Shown here: positions 58,340 to 64,000 of the stretch, piece after piece | How positions within the stretch are numbered: position 1 is the stretch's first letter | Layout of the letters: every line of letters begins with the position of its first letter | Source: Heterocephalus glaber | Lineage: Eukaryota; Chordata; Mammalia; Rodentia; Bathyergidae | DNA: 64,000 bases | Direction of reading: 5' to 3' | Assembly (NCBI RefSeq): GCF_000247695.1 | Contig: NW_004624732.1 | Span: 44,035,207 to 44,099,206, forward strand | The notes under the pieces: generated by a model | The model's input: the letters and a program-made list of their open reading frames with translations, nothing else | Database searches by the model: none | What the model was told of the DNA's origin: nothing | Position numbers and translations under genes: made by a program

Positions 58340-58980
58340 AAGGCAAACTCGTTCTTGCCTCAGGCACCTGCACCTGCGGTTCCCTCTTCCTGGAACGCTT
58401 GCTCTGGATCTTCCTATGGCTCCCTTCTTCTCATCCTCCAAGCTCAGTTCAAACACCAATGTCTCACAGAGGCCTTTCCCCATAATCTTCCTTCCCCAGA
58501 TGAAATAGCCTGTCCTTCACGTCCACCTTGCTCACTAGTGCATCACTTTCTTTTATTTTCTAACAGTAGCCCTGTCTGCAGGGATCACTTTTGTTTTCTA
58601 CCTTTTCTACTACAGTGTACATCCTCAAAGGTTGGAATATTGTCTAATTATTCAGCACAGAGCTTCTATTCCATGCCATAAGACTCAGCAAGAGACACAT
58701 TATTGAGGGAATCCTGTTATTTTGTGTTTAAATAGAGGACACACCTTGGTATAGAAGGGGTATGTTTGTGATTTATGTATAGGTACAGTCCCTAAGGCAC
58801 CTGGACCTCATAATTGTACTTATTTGTGTATGTTCCTCTACCAGATTATAGAAAATCTGAGGTCAGTAATGCTGTCTACTTCACTTTGTCTATCCCATAG
58901 TCTCTGCTGTGCTTTATAATGGGTAGGGACCCAGTAAGCCAAACCACTGATAATGTTGCAACTATTGTTAGTATTTTTTT
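58340..58980 (+). repeat. L2 LINE 3' region
   Basis: TCTTCCTGGAACGCTTGCTC, TGGCTCCCTTCTTCTCATCC, TCCAAGCTCAGTTCAAACAC, CTCACAGAGGCCTTTCCCCA follow the L2 consensus closely. A degraded tail continues to about 58980 (GACCCAGTAAGCCAAACCAC). The 154-aa ORF at 58217-58681 overlaps this L2 and is explained by it. Confidence 0.78.
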
Positions 58981-58999
58981 AGAACAACTAAATGTAAAT

Positions 59000-60190
59000 G
59001 TTTGTAGAATACAAACATCATGGAAGTGATATGAACATAAAGAGTAGCAATAAAAAATAATTATACTATAAGTGGAGACCAAACTTCTGACTCCAGTTCT
59101 TCCTGATTTGGTGTTTTATTTCTTCTTTCAACCCCAGGGTTCAAAGATCTAAGACTCTGGATGAGAGGGTGTCTAAAATTCCTTTCCACTCTAACCTTCT
59201 TTGGTCTTTCTGCATCGATTCCAATATTCCCACAGCAGGTTAATGGATCTCCGCTGTTCCTGTTGCTGTGTATACCTGCTGCCTTGTTTTCACCTCTGGT
59301 CATGTCTCAGTCATTCAGCACCATCAGGGCTTAGAAAAGTCACGACAGGGAAAAGAATGGTTACTGAGGGCTTGGGAAGTAGGCTCAGGCCAAAAAACAT
59401 TGGTGAAGAGGTTAGATTGGATCTGTAGCTCCTTGGTGGTTGTGACAATTCTCAAGATCTTTTGAGAAAATTGGGTAAAATGTATCAACAGCAGTTAACA
59501 TTTTTGAAGAATATTCCTCAAATTTAAGAATGTCTCTGGCTGTCAGTTAAAGAAGACTTTAGTCCATAGACAATTGGTCAACAGCCCTCAGTTAACGTGA
59601 CACATTAGAGTGACACAGGTTGCCAAAGTTGATTATTTTAATTTCATTCTTGTGTGAAGAGTTCTTCTAGAACTGAATAAACTTCTTTCAGAAATTGGAG
59701 AAACTAACTCATGCCTTTTGATGTTTCCGTAGCCATTTGATGGAATGCTTTGCTGCGGTATATAGGAAAGAGTAGGGAATGGTGTTTCAGAAGACTGGGA
59801 TTCTCACAGTCTGTGCCTCACTGCTGTCTAGATCATTGTGGGGCAAAAACAAACAACCAGTGTCTTCTCAAGGACATATAGACCTTACTTTCTTCATCTA
59901 TAAGATTTGGGTGGTAGATTAACTTCTTTTTTTTTTTCCAAATGCACAAACATAAAGTTTTTTTCCTATTAAACTTGTAGGGAAGTTTTATTAAAGAACA
60001 AGAAACAGATTTGTGATAATTTTAATGTACAGGGTATGTTATAATTTAGTCAAGCCATGAAGGAGTTTTTAACATAGGCTGATTTATAAGTGAAGGCATC
60101 AAACTCAAAGGATCCTGAAAATTCCTGGAAAAGTATTTGTACAAATCATTGTTCTAATTTCTTATTTTCACAATCAAGGTAGAACATATT
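59000..60190. other. Non-coding sequence with a possible MIR
   Basis: 59770-59925 (GAAGACTGGGATTCTCACAG, TTACTTTCTTCATCTATAAG) weakly resembles a plus-strand MIR. Otherwise nothing recognised. Confidence 0.3.
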
Positions 60191-60192
60191 AA

Positions 60193-60395
60193 GCAATCCT
60201 TGTAGTGCTAGGGACTGAACCCAAGGCCTTTCACACTACAGGCAAGTGTTCTACCACCAACCTACATTTCCAGACTTTTAAATTTTCTTAAAATTTTGAG
60301 TCAAGTTCTCATTAATTTGCCCAGGCTATGGCCATCCTCCTACCTCAGCCTCCCAAGTAGCTGGGATTACAAACTTGTGCCAACACGTTCAGTTT
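60193..60395 (-). repeat. B1-dID composite SINE
   Basis: Plus-strand order: reversed ID (TGCTAGGGACTGAACCCAAG, GTGTTCTACCACCAACCTAC), linker, reversed B1 (TTAATTTGCCCAGGCTATGG, CATCCTCCTACCTCAGCCTC, CCAAGTAGCTGGGATTACAA, CTTGTGCCAACACG). Confidence 0.85.
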
Positions 60396-60399
60396 CTAT

Positions 60400-61324
60400 A
60401 ACCATTTATTTCAAAGTGAGTGAAATGCCCCTCTTCATGGAACTGTCTTTGATAATATGAAAGCAATTTACATTGCAGGAAAGAGTCTACTTAGATGTTA
60501 GGTTTATTATTCTTAAGCTAAATATTTCAGTAATGGCTTTTAAAGGGTTAAAACATGTTGAGTAACATGATTGGTGCTTTTCTTTTCCCTGCTCTTGCTT
60601 AGATGTGTCTTCAACCGGAAACCTATGAGCTCACACTTTCTAAGGATGTTCAATAATGACGTGGAGACCTCCACAGAAGGTTTCAGGATGCAAGGCAGTG
60701 GTTGGAGGGTATCCAATCAGTGGTATTCTCCCTTGATTTCTGCACTAGAGTTGGGAACTGTTGTTTGTATTGGAAGTGGTGTCACTCAGAAGAGACATAA
60801 GATCAAGATCTAGGTTACTTGTAGTCAATAGATATACCATAATGGATTTTTTTGTGTGTGTGAGCATAGACATGCTCTTGAGTTTAATTTTAAATTTATA
60901 TTCTTTTATTAATCCATATTTTTTCATGTAATTTGAAGGTTATATTTCTCTTTTCCTAAATAAAACTAGAATGGACTATAACTGTCATTCTTTGTGCTGT
61001 AATAAGACTTTAAGGAATGGATTAAAAGTGATTTTTTTTCATGTTTAAGGTAAGGTTAGAAACTAAAATCTAAATTTCCTATAAAATGAGTAAAGTTAAT
61101 TTAGTATTTTCTCTATTGTTAGCATACCTTACAAATTATATTAAAATTTTTTGTGAAGTTACCGTCAGGACTTATTTTTCCAGTGTCAGTGTTTTGAACG
61201 CTTTCAATTTATTTAAGATAACAAAATAGAAAATGTCTCAAAAGCACTATGTTGAGACTCTTTCCATCTTTTGAGTATTGTTCCTTTTAACACTAGTTAC
61301 ACAAGTGTATACACATAAATTTAC

Positions 61325-61367
<43 letters not shown>

Positions 61368-64000
61368 TGCTTCCTTTTGAAAACTCTAAAAATGGTCAGA
61401 ACAAGATCATAATGCACAAATCTTTCTCTGAATGTTTCCTTATGTTAGATCAATTCTGTCTGAGTTCTGTGCTTGCCAATGCTAAATTTCTTGCCAGGGC
61501 AGTAGTCTATTTTTAACATTTTGGGGGCTTATCCTTTATTCCAAATGTAATAGGCCTATTCCGTGGAGTGAGAGAAAGCTGACTGGGTACTCTTACAACT
61601 CAGGATCATCAGGATTTGCAATTTGTGTGGAATCAAAGCTATGAATGAGAAAGATCAATTAGAATGCTTAAAAGATCATTTGTCACTGCTTTAATCGTCA
61701 TGTATTTTTTACTCATCATTTGCTTTGACTAAAATTATTAGAATCTTTGTCATAGTCTTCTCAAGGCCAAATGGGAACAGTGATGCTCATTTTCTACTTC
61801 CATATTTTGGAGCATTTTAACGTGTCATACTAGATTATAGGTGGTAGGTGACTGTTTTAATAGGGAACGTTTTAGCTTGTGGCATATTCAGCATCATATC
61901 AGTGTCACTTCTCTGACTAATTCCATATTTCATATACTAATGAAAACTGAGGGATTTATCTGTTCCTTAGTAGCGTTTGTTTAATTCAGAGATTAATATA
62001 TCATCTTCAACCCTGAAACAGAGGCCCTCTAAAATATCAGACCCAAAAAATTGGACACGGCCTACTAGCCCAAAAAAGAACATGTTGCCAATTATGTCCA
62101 TGTTTATTTAAATATTTTGCTCTAAAGGAAGCAATCATTCCTTTATACTTCTGTAAATTTAGTATTGACATTTTTATTTTGGGAAAGGAGGTCTTTTTTT
62201 TGACATGGATACAGGAAAAGAAAACTCTTCAATAAAAATATTGTCTAAAAAGTTTGTTTTGTCTGCATGATTTACTAAATATGTACAATTTCAATTCACA
62301 GCGAAGGTAACAAAGATTTAAACAGCCAACATCACAAATGTCTCAAGTTCTAAAAAAAATTCACTGTGCACAGTTTAACAATTTAATTGAATAAAAACCA
62401 AAGCTAAGCCTTCAGTCTGAATCTTTTTTTTTATGATGGGCACAAGCCATGTATTTTCTTTATCTTTGTTTCACAATGCATATTTCAGTGACCAAAAGCC
62501 CCTTCCCATTTTGCTATATTAGGCTGTCTCAGTACATACTTAAAAGAGGCATATACAGCCTCTTGGTTCACCAATACGATTTGTGATGTGTTCACATATA
62601 TGTTGTACTATTTATTAATATATAAAATGATCAGATGAGTCACCTGTAGTTTTATAGTCTTCAAAAGTAGGAATGTTTTGTGGCATGTACAAAATATTTG
62701 AAATTTACAGGTGTATATTTAAGCTATAATAATTTGACCAGCATCCCCTTGAGATAAGGTATCCGGAAAGAACTATTTTGCTTTTGAAATATAGATTTCA
62801 CATCCCTATCCAATAAAAGTTTGTAAAGTTTGGTATTTTATGAATCTGAATGTTGTGTTCATTCTGATACAATGATAAAGTGAATGAAGTAATTAATAAT
62901 TAGAAAAAAAGTCATTGAATACATAATAGTTGAGTTACAGTTAAGAAGGAAGCCATAACTTTAGCTACCCTATAAAATCTATAATAATGCTGTTTTCACA
63001 TATATTTTTTTCCCACGTAAATTCTTTGGTGTTTTTCCCCCTTATTTTTTAGTGCAGTGATTGATGAACATGCAAATAACTGCATCGAACATGTTTATTT
63101 GAATAATTGCCCCATTGCACAATCAAATAAATCTGCTGAGTGTGTTTGTTTGAATGTTTTTACATGTACATGGGAGCACATACTCAAATGCAGCTGTGTT
63201 TATTACAGTGTGAGGTGCTTCAGATATACACACTTATTTTTGTGTACATCCAGGGCCCACAGCCCTTGAATAGCCTCACACATCCTGGAGGGACAAGAGT
63301 GGTTAACAGTTTTTCAGTTCAAATACACGTAAACATATTATTGGGCAATCTCCTCAAATTTGTGGCTAAGTGTTAATGTTATTAAGGCTTACATCTTCAG
63401 AAATATTTTTTCAAATGACCTATTTTTTAAGTTATCTGATTGTGAAAAGTAATAAGTTTATTCGCATTTATTCAAAGATAGTCCCTTCTTTCTTCCTTAT
63501 TCCAAGTCCTTGCATTCCACCCCCAGACCAATTCACACGAAAGAAGATGAATGTTCTGTTAAGCTCTTGCTGAAAACTTCTGGTATCTCTAGTCCCACTT
63601 ATTACAGGCCTCAGCCTATGGTGTCATGTAAAAAAAAAGTTTGCACAGATGTGCTAGGATACAAAAGGCTCTTGAGGAAACGGGCAGGGATGTTCAGCTG
63701 TCCTAATGTTTCATTGCCTTCTCTACCCCCTATTCTAGGGGGAAAAGGGTGAGCCTTAGTACTAAGAGGGTGGGAAGAGTAACTATTCTGTAAGAGAGAC
63801 GAGAATATATCTGATGTTACCGAAATGCATGTTTCTTGCTTCTGCAAGGGGATTTCTTGTTTGTGATCTCAGAAAGGAATCTTAGGATAAATCAAAGTTT
63901 TTATTCTTCTCTGGAGTTGGAAGATTAAGGAGCTCTAATGTGTGATAGTGTTTGTTAGTGAATAAAGAGCATTTTCTAAAAACTCAGATATGGGATATTG
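60400..64000. other. AT-rich sequence without recognised repeats or genes
   Basis: Only a (CA)n microsatellite at 61327-61365 is clear. The tract is noticeably poor in recognisable transposable elements compared with the rest of the window. Short ORFs (60-80 aa) have no motifs. A perfect octamer ATGCAAAT occurs at 63070-63077. Confidence 0.35.
61327..61365. repeat. (CA)n microsatellite
   Basis: An uninterrupted CA dinucleotide run of about 19 units. Confidence 0.97.

Noticed and set aside
58217..58681. 154-aa plus-strand ORF
   Set aside because: It overlaps a recognisable L2 3' region, has no start context or splice support, and its pyrimidine-rich composition explains the length.
1..64000. 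CRISPR arrays, operons, bacterial or phage features
   Set aside because: None seen. The repeat content and CpG island show mammalian nuclear DNA; the tandem repeats present are microsatellites.

Overview
This is a mammalian nuclear genomic window, almost certainly from a non-murid rodent. The evidence is the repeat content. There are many tRNA-Ala-derived ID SINEs with a readable A box (TAGCTCAGTGG) and B box (GTTCGATCC). There are composite B1+ID SINEs of the B1-dID type, rodent MaLR-type LTRs, and a lineage-specific L1 whose 3' end carries the block ATAAGAACCA and ends AAAATGTACCAATAAAAG plus poly-A. B1-dID is known from squirrel-, dormouse-, beaver- and guinea-pig-related lineages; I cannot name the species.

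Layout. Positions 1-8.5 kb are AT-rich with old SINEs, LTR and MIR/L2 remnants, and look like intronic sequence. Positions ~8.5-9.9 kb are a strong CpG island, the only convincing gene-related feature. On the minus strand it holds a candidate first exon: an ATG in good context at 9359 is followed exactly 30 codons later by a perfect splice donor (GAG|GTGAGT) at 9270/9269. A gene is therefore inferred to run leftward, with its first intron covering the left 9.2 kb and continuing outside the window. I do not recognise the 30-residue start, so no symbol is given. From ~10 to 64 kb there is no supportable cellular protein-coding exon. It is an AT-rich, gene-poor tract filled with L1, ID, B1-dID, MaLR, MIR, L2, hAT and mariner remnants.

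The most informative elements are: (i) an L1 derivative at ~32.04-33.24 kb with a 5' leader, almost all of ORF1 and the L1 3' end but no ORF2 at all (half-L1/HAL1-like); (ii) a mariner transposase remnant at ~18.5-19.0 kb split by an ID SINE with a perfect 16-bp target duplication; (iii) two related 5'-truncated L1 copies in opposite orientation (26.67-28.05 and 51.64-53.83 kb), the first with a perfect 17-bp target duplication; (iv) a 100-N assembly gap (48901-49000) inside an L1 3' end whose sequence is repeated identically on both sides; (v) a set of young ID insertions with clean 13-18 bp target duplications.

I found no new multi-gene system. Most long ORFs are chance ORFs in GC-rich sequence or pieces of transposable elements. 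Repeat boundaries were read by eye and are approximate unless a target duplication is stated.
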